Below are positions 18,667 to 28,096 of a stretch of DNA of 64,000 nt, piece after piece. A program made the position numbers and the translations under genes. The DNA comes from Labilibaculum sp. K2S (GTDB lineage Bacteria > Bacteroidota > Bacteroidia > Bacteroidales > Marinifilaceae): positions 104,522 through 168,521 of the forward strand of contig NZ_JAUCMW010000006.1 in NCBI RefSeq assembly GCF_030372765.1, in the 5' to 3' direction. Under the pieces are notes generated by a model. That model worked only from the letters and a program-made list of their open reading frames with translations. It was not told the origin of the DNA and searched no databases. Every line of letters begins with the position of its first letter. Within the stretch, counting starts at the first letter, position 1.

Positions 18667-19254
18667 TTAAAAAGATTTTACAATTAGAATTTGATCATTT
18701 AAAACATCTACAACCTGAATCACCGCACCGGTAGGAATATCTGAATCACTATCGGTAACCGCATCCAAAGTTTGAAGTCCCTGTACTTCAATTTGTACTT
18801 TTCCCATTCCTTTTCTATTGGCAGGTACAGACAAATAAACATTACCTATTTTCCCTTTGGCATAATTAAGATCTAAGGTTCCTTCTTCGACTAATTTGCC
18901 CATGAAATACAAAATAGAGGCCATGATTAACATCATAACCAAGCCAGCAAGAGTAGCGATTAATGTTGAGATACCTGCCCCTAAACCCATATCCAAACAA
19001 ATTATACCTGTCCAACCGAATACAGCAAAAAAGGCAATCAGGTTCTTTAAGCTTATAAACTGAAAATCAATTCCGGAATCTCCTTCTACAGCAGCATCTG
19101 CATCTCCATCAGCACTCAAATCATCAATATCACCACCAACGAAAGTAAGTACTATCTGAATTAGAAACAGAAGAGAAAATGGGATTGAAATGCTCCAAAA
19201 AATCTTTTCCACCATTTCCATTGAACTCCACCAATCTGAAATTTGTAGTATCAT
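18667..19254 (-). CDS. NfeD-like membrane protein with OB-fold (flotillin partner)
   Basis: 195 residues. Membrane segments near 18-40, 68-90 and 93-117. Between the first two is an acidic loop (GGDIDDLSADGDADAA) unusual in charge. The C-terminal part (about 125-195) reads as the short OB-fold of NfeD/YqiJ proteins. It is first gene of the operon with the flotillin, and the two probably act in the same membrane complex. Confidence 0.8.
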   Translation of the reverse strand: MILQISDWWSSMEMVEKIFWSISIPFSLLFLIQIVLTFVGGDIDDLSADGDADAAVEGDSGIDFQFISLKNLIAFFAVFGWTGIICLDMGLGAGISTLIATLAGLVMMLIMASILYFMGKLVEEGTLDLNYAKGKIGNVYLSVPANRKGMGKVQIEVQGLQTLDAVTDSDSDIPTGAVIQVVDVLNDQILIVKSF

Positions 19255-19433
19255 AATTATTGTTTTTTATTTCGGATGAAAATAATAATAAATATCGATC
19301 TATTATCCATTATGCTTACTAGTTATTATCTTTTTTGTCGTATTCTTATTTTCACACGTTTTTAAGTGTTTTTTAGGGGGTGAAAAAATCATTTTCACTT
19401 CTCCCAAAGAAAAGGTTTGTTTGTAACTACAAA

Positions 19434-19607
19434 CACCCCTCTGTTCTTCGAACATCTCCCTTTTTAAATGGGAGAATTCACCACTTTAACTTTAGCATGT
19501 GTTTTCACATTGAAAGGATACCGCAGCACAGTGAAGATCGTGAAAGCAATTTGAAATAATATTGAGAACAAAGTGCCGACGGGCGAAAGGGTGTTGATTC
19601 CTGAAAT
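19434..19607. repeat. Core of a dispersed intergenic element, copy 1
   Basis: CACCCCTCTGTTCTTCGAAC at the left and GTGCCGACGGGCGAAAGGGT at the right recur at 25949-26110 with intermediate similarity between. On the minus strand both copies give an open frame containing NTLSPVGTLF, which explains the short open frames there. Flanking inverted repeats are clear only in the second copy. Confidence 0.7.
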
Positions 19608-19631
19608 TATCTTCCAAATTTTTATACAGAC

Positions 19632-19660
19632 AAAAAGGAGCACCAAACGATGCTCCTTTT
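19632..19660 (-). terminator. Intrinsic terminator after the tricorn-like gene
   Basis: Minus-strand stem AAAAGGAGCA / TGCTCCTTTT with an 8-base loop and a short T-run. Confidence 0.8.
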
Positions 19661-19684
19661 ATAGTTTAAGATTTTGTTGATCTA

Positions 19685-22600
19685 TTATTTCACATCTTCT
19701 TCAATCCAATTAGAACGATTTGGATTTGCTGGAGCTGTCACCTCTTTTGCTGGTTTGTTCTCTAATTCCTGCATCAGCATTTCAATTGCTTTTTGCAGTG
19801 AAGGATCAATCCCTTTGGCTACTAAATGTGGTTCATCGTAAACTTCTACATCGGGATACATACCAACTCCTTCGATGATCCATTTCTGATTTTCGTCGAA
19901 AATGCCAAAGCGGGGAACAGCAATGTAGCCGCCATCGACTAATCCGGCATTGCCCGACATACCCACTAATCCACCCCAGGTACGGGTTCCTATCAATTTC
20001 CCAAGACCTTTTTTCTTGAAATAATATGGGAACGCATCTCCCCCTGAAGATGAGTAAGAATTAATCAGCATTGCCTTGGGTCCATCGTGGGCAACTGCAG
20101 GTGTTTGATTCGCCTCAAGACCTCTGCGGTGCCAATAGGACAATACATTACGATCCAAAAGATCAACCATCTGATCAGGAATAAATCCACCCCCATTGTA
20201 ACGATCATCAATAATTAAGGCTTGTTTATCGTGATAAGCATACATACCGCGGTTCAATTCCCTGTTGCCTTCCACTGCGGTATTAGGAACATGGATATAT
20301 CCAATCTTACCTCCGGATAATTTGTCTGTCATCTCGCGGCGCTCGTTCACCCAATTCAGATACATCAATTCCAATTCACTTTCAATTGGCTTGATGGTAT
20401 AGGTTTTTGCTCCCTCAAAAACAGGCAGGCTGTTCACAGTGATTTCCACCATTTTACCCACCTGATTTTCCAAATAAAGGTAAGGGTTCACGTCTGTACT
20501 TAAAGCATGACCATTGATGCTTAACAGGTAATCACCCTCCTTCACATCAACACCTTGCTCGGTTAATGGCGATCGTCGGTTAGGAGTCCAGTTTTCGCCC
20601 TGATAAATTTTAGAGATGATATACTTACCGGTTTTTGCATCAGCTTTTAATTTTGCTCCTAACAAACCTGTTTCCACAGCTTTCACCTTTTCGAAATCGC
20701 CATAGTTCACATAGCAGTGTCCGGTGTTGGTTTCCGCTATGATCTCCCCCAAGATGTAATCCAAATCGGCACGATGACTCACATACGGTATCAACAAATT
20801 GTAGTTGGCTTTAATTTGCGCCCAATCTACACCATTCATGTTATCCACATAGTAGAAGTCTCGGAAAATACGCCATCCGTCGGTGTAAATCTGATTCCAC
20901 TCCTTTTTTGGATCAATCTTCATGTCCAAATCATCCAATTGAAGTTTGCCCGCATCGGCCGACTGACCAGCAGACAAATCGGTAATACCGTATGCATCAC
21001 CTGCCCAATACAAGAATTTATCGCCATTTCCGGCTAAAGTATAACCAGAAACTTTATCTAAAATCACTTCATCCTTCTCTTTTTCGATGGTATAATGATG
21101 CAAAGCTCCCTCACTGGTGTAAAGAATTCCTCCATCAACTGCTTCCAGATTTTCGTAATTACCGGATGATAAAGGAAAAGCTGTTATGCGATTGGAAATC
21201 CCTTCAAAATCAATTTCGACTTTTACCTTTGCGTCAGGTTTAGCATCTTCCTTTTTCGCTTTTTTCTTTTCGTCAACAACAGGTTTATCCTCTTTCACCT
21301 CTTCAATATCGTTCTTGAATGCAAACAATTTAGGTCCGTCTGCCTTTAACGACATGGCAAAAATCCGGGTTGCGTTGTTGTACAAATAATCGAACTCGAA
21401 GCTTGAAAAATCAAGATTAAAATCACGGTTTGATAAAAAGAAGATGAAGTTTCCATCTTTAGAGAATACCGGAGATGAATCACCAAAAGTATCATCCGTT
21501 AAATGATAATTCTTTCCGGTCGTGATATTGTAAACCCAAACCGCTCCCTGATCATTATTGCTGTCTTTCACATAGGCAATCCATTGCGAATCCGGCGAAA
21601 ATGAGAAATCAGTAATTTCATTTCGGCTGGCAACATCAACTATTTTGACTTCTCCACTTTCAACATTTAAACATTTCAACTTTAAAGTACGATCGAAAAA
21701 CAGCATGTATTTGCTGTCCGGCGACCACTTGGCGTCGTACATCCAGGCCGAAGAACCAAAAGTTACTTGTTTCGCTTTTGCTCCCTTTTTGTTCTCCAAA
21801 AGATAAATTTCGTATTCACCTGCAGCATCGGAATAGTAGGAAATGTATTTCCCGTTTGGTGACCAGCTTGGAGCAGTTTCCCGAATGCCCTGAGTTTGTG
21901 TTAAGTTGATACTTGAACCATTCTTAGCCGGAACCGAAAAGATATCGCCGCGAGCATCAAACAAAGCACGTTTTCCTGAAGGAGAAACGGCAACACTTTG
22001 TATAAAATCTTTTACATTCTTGTAATAAGGCAAGGTATTCGGATTATCGAAGTTGATGTTCACAACAACACGTTCCTCTTTCCCTGTTTCCAGATTTAGT
22101 TTGAACAATTGACCACCATTCTCATAAGCAATCTGTCCGTTTTCACCTGATGGCCACATCACATCAAATGTTTTGTGATGAGTCATTTGAGTAATCTCTT
22201 TGCTGTCCACATCATATTTATAGATGTTCAGCTTTAAATCTCGATCTGATGCAAAATAAATGGCATTTTTATACCAGGAAGGAATCTGATCTGAACCCAC
22301 AAATTTTGTAATTCTCTCCGATTGATCCTTTTCCAGATCATAAATCCATAAGTCGGCAGCTCTACCTCCTTTGTAACGCTTCCAGGTACGAAACTCACGA
22401 CTGATTGGTGCATAGCATATTTTTTTTGCATCCGGTGAAAACACTCCAAATCCCCCTTCAGGAATTTGTAAAGCCTGCTCTAGTCCACCATCAATACTTA
22501 CCTGATAATAAGTACCGTTTCGCTCTCCAAAAGGAGTACGGTTCATTCGCACCAAAATGGATTTACTATCTGGATTCCAGTCGAGTATTGCATCATCAAA

Positions 22601-22960
22601 TCCACCACGAGGGGGCATCATTCCAACCGAATTGTAATAAGTTAACTGCTTAGGTGTTCCTCCTGTTGAAGGCATTACATAAACCTGACGGCTCCCCGAA
22701 TACTCAGCCGAGAATGCGATCCATTGCCCATCAGGAGATATTTTAGGAAACAATTCCAGTCCTTTATGGGAGGTTAATCTTTTGGCATCACCGCCATTCG
22801 AATCTACTGTCCAGATATCCCCGGCATACACAAAGGCAATTAAATTTTTATTGATATCAGGATATCTCATTAAACGAACATCCTTTTCGGCCTGAGCACT
22901 TTTCATTATCCCAAATAGGATAAGACAAAATGCCACAATTTTAAGATTGAATTTTAACAT
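19685..22960 (-). CDS. Tricorn-like S41 family protease, exported
   Basis: 1091 residues with signal peptide (about 1-24). Order of domains: two beta-propeller halves with TolB/WD40-like blades (about 30-560; repeats of the FSPDSQWIAY type), a short Lys/Glu-rich linker (about 560-590), a helical C1-like domain, a PDZ domain (about 750-850), then the S41 core with nucleophile Ser in NSYSSSGGDAFPYYF and the partner region RTWGGLVGMSGNAG. This is the tricorn architecture. It probably degrades peptides in the periplasm. Monocistronic. Confidence 0.92.
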   Translation of the reverse strand: MLKFNLKIVAFCLILFGIMKSAQAEKDVRLMRYPDINKNLIAFVYAGDIWTVDSNGGDAKRLTSHKGLELFPKISPDGQWIAFSAEYSGSRQVYVMPSTGGTPKQLTYYNSVGMMPPRGGFDDAILDWNPDSKSILVRMNRTPFGERNGTYYQVSIDGGLEQALQIPEGGFGVFSPDAKKICYAPISREFRTWKRYKGGRAADLWIYDLEKDQSERITKFVGSDQIPSWYKNAIYFASDRDLKLNIYKYDVDSKEITQMTHHKTFDVMWPSGENGQIAYENGGQLFKLNLETGKEERVVVNINFDNPNTLPYYKNVKDFIQSVAVSPSGKRALFDARGDIFSVPAKNGSSINLTQTQGIRETAPSWSPNGKYISYYSDAAGEYEIYLLENKKGAKAKQVTFGSSAWMYDAKWSPDSKYMLFFDRTLKLKCLNVESGEVKIVDVASRNEITDFSFSPDSQWIAYVKDSNNDQGAVWVYNITTGKNYHLTDDTFGDSSPVFSKDGNFIFFLSNRDFNLDFSSFEFDYLYNNATRIFAMSLKADGPKLFAFKNDIEEVKEDKPVVDEKKKAKKEDAKPDAKVKVEIDFEGISNRITAFPLSSGNYENLEAVDGGILYTSEGALHHYTIEKEKDEVILDKVSGYTLAGNGDKFLYWAGDAYGITDLSAGQSADAGKLQLDDLDMKIDPKKEWNQIYTDGWRIFRDFYYVDNMNGVDWAQIKANYNLLIPYVSHRADLDYILGEIIAETNTGHCYVNYGDFEKVKAVETGLLGAKLKADAKTGKYIISKIYQGENWTPNRRSPLTEQGVDVKEGDYLLSINGHALSTDVNPYLYLENQVGKMVEITVNSLPVFEGAKTYTIKPIESELELMYLNWVNERREMTDKLSGGKIGYIHVPNTAVEGNRELNRGMYAYHDKQALIIDDRYNGGGFIPDQMVDLLDRNVLSYWHRRGLEANQTPAVAHDGPKAMLINSYSSSGGDAFPYYFKKKGLGKLIGTRTWGGLVGMSGNAGLVDGGYIAVPRFGIFDENQKWIIEGVGMYPDVEVYDEPHLVAKGIDPSLQKAIEMLMQELENKPAKEVTAPANPNRSNWIEEDVK

Positions 22961-23504
22961 TTCAATTTATAAGTTAGTGTGTGAATATTATTTGGTGTAA
23001 AACAAATCCTTCCTTAATTACAGAAAGTATTGGCTTTAAGTAGCATATCAATTTATTTTCATAAAAAACTTTCCGTGAAGCTACAAAAAAAGTGACATTC
23101 CTAAAAAAAGGAATGCCACTTTAACACAATAATAATTTGATCCTATGTAAATAATAACAGCTAACCTACTGCTCCTAAATATTTCTTATCCTTAAACCGG
23201 ATGGGTTCTTACTTTTTATTGGCAAAAAGTAAGCAAAAGCCCACCGCGCAGAAAAAACACTAAAAATTATTCCATTCCGCTAAAACCCAGAACTCGTCCT
23301 TTTAGCCTTTCATTCTTCAAGTCTAACGTTCCTCAAACAAGCTGAGTTTCTTAACGCAACATTTCCATAATTTTCTTAACGTTCTTTTTTCTGATGCGAA
23401 ATCCGAATCATCGTAAAGACTTGATTATCCGAATTGATTTTAGCAATTGAGCTTTCTAAAATCTTCATTAAATGAAAAATATTTATAACGCTATTGATAC
23501 AAAA
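22961..23504. other. Non-coding gap with a terminator-like stem and a repeat fragment
   Basis: No gene seen. It contains the hairpin at 23088-23122 and, near 23205-23260, a TTACTTTTTATTGGCAAAAAG palindrome-like block of a kind often dispersed in Bacteroidota genomes. Confidence 0.5.
23088..23122 (-). terminator. Strong terminator-like hairpin
   Basis: Minus-strand stem AAAGTGGCATTCC / GGAATGTCACTTT with seven following T residues. It lies 380 bp beyond the GH97 stop codon, so either the GH97 transcript has a long tail or a separate RNA ends here. Confidence 0.65.
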
Positions 23505-25580
23505 CTACAATTCGATCAAACTAATGGCTGCGCCACCACCTTCAGCCAAATGATATTCTAATTTCGACGTATTATCTACCTCTTTATTTAGGATCTGAAA
23601 CTCGGTTGGATTTTGATCCCACTGAGCATCCTTACCATCCAAATAAAGAGTTGCCTTGTATTTCTTTCCTGCAGTAAGGAAGTTCAAATCGATATTCATA
23701 TCACGCGCATTTTCATCCGTAATGGATCCTACAAACCAATTTTCAGAATTACGATCTTTACGGGCGATGGTCACAAAATCACCCACTTCACCATTCAACA
23801 CCTTGCTGGTTTCCCAGGTTACGGCTACATCTCGAATGAATTGAAATGCTGGGTTTCCTTTGTAATTCTCAATTAAATCGGGAACCATTTGAATAGGACT
23901 GTTAATTACCACATACAATGCCAATTGCTGCGCCAAAGTAGTATTCACCTGATTGTTTGGTTTGTTTGGTGTTAACTTGATATTGAAAATACCCGGCGTA
24001 TAATCGATAGGACCTGCCAGCATTCGTGTAAAAGCAACAATTGAAAGGTGCTCCGGAGGATTTCCGCCATCGCTTGCCCATGCATTAAATTCCTGTCCGC
24101 GCAATCCTTCACGGGAAATAATATTTGGATAAGTTCGGCGCAAACCTGTTGCTTTAATTGGCTCATGGGCGTTAACTGCCACCTTATATTTGGCACCGGT
24201 TTCAACAGCTCTCCGGTAATTGTTTACCATCCACTGTCCGTGATGATATTCTCCTTTTGGAATAATTTTGCCAACATAGCCTGTTTTCACCGAATGAATT
24301 CCCAATGAGTTCATCAATTGATAAGCCGTATCCATTTGTTGATTGTAAGTTCTTGGGGCAGCAGAGGTTTCGTGATGCATGATCAACTCTACTCCTTTTT
24401 CTTTTCCGTAACGAACCACTTCCTTTAAATCGTAATCTTTATAAGGAGTAACAAAATCGAAAACACCTTCGCGATCCTCAAAACCAATCCAATGCTCCCA
24501 ACCTGTGTTCCATCCTTCTACCAAAATGCCTCCGATCTTATTTTCCGAAGCAAAATCGATTAACTCCTTCGCATATTTGGTTGTTGCACCGTGCTTGCCG
24601 CTGGCCAGATCCCATGATTTGGTTCCCAGATGCATATCCCACCAAATACCTACATATTTCATCGGTTTAAAATAATCAACCGACCCAATTTTATTGGGCT
24701 CATTCAAGTTTACGATCAAGTCGGATTCAATTAACCCACCTGCATTTTCAGAAATCTGAATGGTTCTCCAAGGTGTGTTAAAAGGAACAGCTCTTTTTAC
24801 CTTGTAACCTGTTCTATCCGATCCAACCAATTCACTTTCCAGCATCAATTTCTCTTTGTTTACTTTCAAAGTCATTCCTGCATAATCGGTCAGGTTTGCC
24901 TCGTGAAAACTCAAATAAACACCTTCGGCTGTTTTCATGGTAACCGGAGTATTCACTGCATTCTCGGGAATATGAGTTTGAGCCAAATTGTCGTTGGAAC
25001 GCAATGCGATTGCATCGATACCCGTAAGTGAAGTTGTATGATACAGATGTTCGTAAATGTCCCAGTCACCGGGAATCCACCATACTTTGTGATCGCCGGT
25101 GAGATTAAACTGTGTATTTTCATCGGTAATCATAGCCTCTTTCATAGCCTCTTGTTCCGGAAACTCATAACGAAATCCCAGACCATCATTGTATACTTTA
25201 AACACCAAATTCATTTTTCGGTTTGGAGCCTGTTCTTCTTCTAAATTCAATACTAATTGATTGAAATTGTCCACAACCACTTTTTTCTCTCCCCACTGCA
25301 TTTCCCAAGTTGAGTTATTGGACGAAAGTTGTGAGCTGACAATTTTCCATCCTTTTTCGATAGATGGCATATTCTGAAAATCGAAGCCCAAAGTTGACGG
25401 CTCAATTACTTTTTTGCCATTGAACAAAACCTCGTAAGTGGCTTGTCCTTCGACCATACTGAATTGAACGCCAATTTTTCCATCGGGCGATTCAACATTC
25501 CGGACTGGTTTGCCATTGGCACAGGACGCCAATATCATTGCAAGACCAGCAATAAAAAACAGTGTTGATTTAAAATTCAT
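23505..25580 (-). CDS. Glycoside hydrolase family 97 (SusB-like alpha-glucosidase), lipoprotein
   Basis: 691 residues from the ATG at 25580. A longer frame to 25679 exists, but its extra 33 residues precede a perfect lipoprotein signal (FIAGLAMILASC), so the internal start is chosen. GH97 features: N-terminal beta-super-sandwich, central barrel with KYVGIWWDMHLG and GILVEGWNTGWE, HHETSAAPRTY, and VNAHEPIKATGLRRTYPN followed by RGQEFNAW. The position that is the Asp nucleophile in retaining members reads VKTGYVG (Gly), which points to the inverting, SusB-type mechanism. Neighbour of a DUF6377 regulator. Confidence 0.9.
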   Translation of the reverse strand: MNFKSTLFFIAGLAMILASCANGKPVRNVESPDGKIGVQFSMVEGQATYEVLFNGKKVIEPSTLGFDFQNMPSIEKGWKIVSSQLSSNNSTWEMQWGEKKVVVDNFNQLVLNLEEEQAPNRKMNLVFKVYNDGLGFRYEFPEQEAMKEAMITDENTQFNLTGDHKVWWIPGDWDIYEHLYHTTSLTGIDAIALRSNDNLAQTHIPENAVNTPVTMKTAEGVYLSFHEANLTDYAGMTLKVNKEKLMLESELVGSDRTGYKVKRAVPFNTPWRTIQISENAGGLIESDLIVNLNEPNKIGSVDYFKPMKYVGIWWDMHLGTKSWDLASGKHGATTKYAKELIDFASENKIGGILVEGWNTGWEHWIGFEDREGVFDFVTPYKDYDLKEVVRYGKEKGVELIMHHETSAAPRTYNQQMDTAYQLMNSLGIHSVKTGYVGKIIPKGEYHHGQWMVNNYRRAVETGAKYKVAVNAHEPIKATGLRRTYPNIISREGLRGQEFNAWASDGGNPPEHLSIVAFTRMLAGPIDYTPGIFNIKLTPNKPNNQVNTTLAQQLALYVVINSPIQMVPDLIENYKGNPAFQFIRDVAVTWETSKVLNGEVGDFVTIARKDRNSENWFVGSITDENARDMNIDLNFLTAGKKYKATLYLDGKDAQWDQNPTEFQILNKEVDNTSKLEYHLAEGGGAAISLIEL

Positions 25581-25872
25581 AGTTAATTGAATCAAAAGAT
25601 TAGTATTAATTAAGTTCAAACTATAGTTAATTCCTATAAGTTCTGAATAATTATCAAAGTAACCAGAGAATAAGTTCAATAACTAAATACTAATTGAAAA
25701 TATAGATGGATTCCGGCTCTCTACACATACAATTCTTTCATTTTATGGTAATTGCACAAATAAGGTTCCTTGAAAAATATTGATGATATAAAGATGAAAC
25801 AATGAGCTAAACTGACTTAATCACCACTTTTTGCGCTCAAAATCTTCACTGGAGATAACATCCTCATCCCCC

Positions 25873-26198
25873 AACCCCTTCTCCTAAAGCGACTCTTTAT
25901 ACACAAATATTCGCTTTCCCAAGCAATAGTTTAATTATAAACATAAGCACCCCTCTGTTCTTCGAACATCTCCCCTTAAAATGGAAGAATCGTTCACAAA
26001 CAGAATCTTCCCTTCTTGAGGGTACCGTAACGCAGTGAAGATTGTGAACGCAATTTGAAAATAATATTGTGAACAAAGTGCCGACAGGCGAAAGGGTGTT
26101 AATTCTTGATATGATCCTTTTTATACATCTTCTTGCTCTTGATTTTTTCAACCAACAAAATGTGTATAAAGAGTAGCTCCTGAAGGAGAAGAGGAGTT
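25873..26198. mobile_element. MITE-like element with imperfect terminal inverted repeats
   Basis: The left end (CTCCTAAAGCGACTCTTTAT then ACACA, 25881-25905) is the near reverse complement of the right end (TGTGTATAAAGAGTAGCTCC, 26161-26180, continuing to GGAGAAGAGGAG). Inside lies the core repeated at 19434-19607. No transposase is encoded. Just outside, at 26221-26250, is CCCTCTCC...GGAGAGGG, another generic intergenic palindrome. Target-site duplications could not be defined by eye. Confidence 0.6.
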
Positions 26199-26379
26199 TC
26201 ATTCGTAATTAATATTGGAATTCCCTCTCCGTGAGGAGAGGGTTAGGGTGAGGTAACATTAATAAAAATAAGTTTTAAAAAAGATGCCAATGAAACACCA
26301 AACTAATAGTACTCCATAAAATTATCAGGAGCTAATCCATGTATGAAAGAATAAAGTAAAACCAATTCTCAAAAAAAGA

Positions 26380-27987
26380 TTAAACGGACTTTATCGCCAT
26401 GATTTTTTCATCGAACTCCTCATTCGGATAAATGGAGCGATTCCTTATTTTGGTTTTATAAGTATAGATGGTATTCACCGAAAAATTTAGAATACCGGCT
26501 ATTTTCTCATTGTCGTTTATGCCTAAGCGTATCATGGCAAAAATCCGTAAATCGGTATTTAAACATTGAGAATCTTTTAAACTGAGTCGATCTTTCGCTT
26601 CGAACAATTGATTGAATCGATTTACGAAATCAGGAAATAGTTTTAGAAAAATCCGATCGAAATCTTCAAACAAATTCTCGCGTTCTTTCTTCGAATTGTA
26701 TTTTTTCAATTCCGATTCGATGGCATCGTACTGTTTCGTCATTAATTGGCGGGAAACGGCCTTTTTCATCGCTTCCAGTTTTTCGATAAACTGAGAGCTA
26801 AAATTGAAATAGTAACCAACATACTCTTCTTTAATTTTACTTACCTCACGAAGCTGTTCATTCAATTGCCGAAGATTACTATTGCTCTCAAGAATCTCTT
26901 TACGGGCTTTTTTCAATTCCTTTACCTGCCGGTAGATAATAATGGAAAAAGAAATTAACAGCAAGGCCAAAAGAGATACGATCAAAGAAATATTGGATAT
27001 GATCTTTTTTTCCTTTTCTACTTTATTCAAAACAGCAGCTTCAATATCAGGCCGAATGAATGATATCTCCAATTGCCGCGCATTACTGCCGTAAAATACC
27101 GCATCCTTCTGAGCTTCGGAGATAAACCGGTTTGCTTTCTCTAAATCTCCGTCGTGGAACAGTAGTTCTGCCAATACTTTCGCCGCCAGTGTTTCTTTTG
27201 TGGTAGACTGAATATCACCAACAAGAGCTTTACAGAGATGATATTTTGCTTTTTCTTTTTCCTGTAGTTTTAAGTAGGAAATCCCCAATATACAATTGGT
27301 AATCGCAGCCTGATGCGGGCTTAAATTCTTTTTATTCAGCAAGGATGTGCAGTACTTTTGAACATCGTAACTGGCACTGTTGTTTTGACTTTTTAGTGCC
27401 AAAGCCAGAATATATTCAAAAGAATCAGGATCACCTTCTTCAACAATTTTCTTCACATACGAATTCCCGGTTTCCCGGTATTTGGGCGCATAATATCCCC
27501 AACGGGAATTGGATAAATCGTAATAGGCACGATAAGCTACAGAATAAAACTCAATTCGCTTTTTTTGATCCAAGACCATCGGATCGATGGTCTGAATGCT
27601 GTCTATGGTTTCCTTGTATAATCCCCTGAGCAGAAGAATCAGGGAAATATTTGACTTGGCTTCAGCAATTTTTGATGCCTCCTTTAAACCGTAGGCTGTT
27701 TTCAATGCCAAATTCCCATAATGAAACGCCGAATCGTAAACAAAATACTCGTATTCTTTGGTCAATTTCGCCAACAGATTGTACTCCTCGTTTCTTCGGT
27801 CCTCGAAATTGGAATGCTGCAGGGAATCTGTAAGCAAGGCGATTTTGTTCTTTTTTACCTGAACAATGCTGTCTTTCGCTTCAATATATTTATTTGCCTC
27901 GGCAAACTGAAATGCAAGGGAATCATTTTGACCGAAAGAATTCAGGCTTAGTAAAACAAAAAATGTTAGAATGATACTTCTGTGCAT
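26380..27987 (-). CDS. DUF6377-type membrane regulator (TPR, TM, HTH)
   Basis: 535 residues. Signal peptide (about 1-19), a periplasmic helical TPR-like region (about 20-320), one membrane helix (about 328-350, ISLIVSLLALLLISFSIII), a coiled-coil stretch (355-390), and a C-terminal DUF6377 domain ending in a LuxR-like helix-turn-helix (GINDNEKIAGILNFSVNTIYTYKTKIRNRS). This is a one-component sensor-regulator layout common in Bacteroidota and often linked to glycan use. It lies upstream of the GH97 gene on the same strand but 700 bp away, with a MITE-like element between. Confidence 0.85.
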   Translation of the reverse strand: MHRSIILTFFVLLSLNSFGQNDSLAFQFAEANKYIEAKDSIVQVKKNKIALLTDSLQHSNFEDRRNEEYNLLAKLTKEYEYFVYDSAFHYGNLALKTAYGLKEASKIAEAKSNISLILLLRGLYKETIDSIQTIDPMVLDQKKRIEFYSVAYRAYYDLSNSRWGYYAPKYRETGNSYVKKIVEEGDPDSFEYILALALKSQNNSASYDVQKYCTSLLNKKNLSPHQAAITNCILGISYLKLQEKEKAKYHLCKALVGDIQSTTKETLAAKVLAELLFHDGDLEKANRFISEAQKDAVFYGSNARQLEISFIRPDIEAAVLNKVEKEKKIISNISLIVSLLALLLISFSIIIYRQVKELKKARKEILESNSNLRQLNEQLREVSKIKEEYVGYYFNFSSQFIEKLEAMKKAVSRQLMTKQYDAIESELKKYNSKKERENLFEDFDRIFLKLFPDFVNRFNQLFEAKDRLSLKDSQCLNTDLRIFAMIRLGINDNEKIAGILNFSVNTIYTYKTKIRNRSIYPNEEFDEKIMAIKSV

Positions 27988-28049
27988 GCTTATTGGATAT
28001 CGGTTTGCTGAACAAGGGGTAAAAGTAAGATTAATATTTTCTGCAGCAA

Positions 28050-28075
28050 AAAAGCCCTATCAAACTGACAGGGCT
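28050..28075 (-). terminator. Intrinsic terminator after the tldE-like gene
   Basis: Minus-strand stem AGCCCTGTCA / TGATAGGGCT with one G-T pair and a following T-run. Confidence 0.8.
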
Positions 28076-28096
28076 CCCTTTTACTAATTATTAATA

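Noticed and set aside
25897..26202. 101-codon minus-strand open frame
   Set aside because: It lies inside the MITE-like element and shares the NTLSPVGTLF stretch with an equally spurious frame at 19464-19646.
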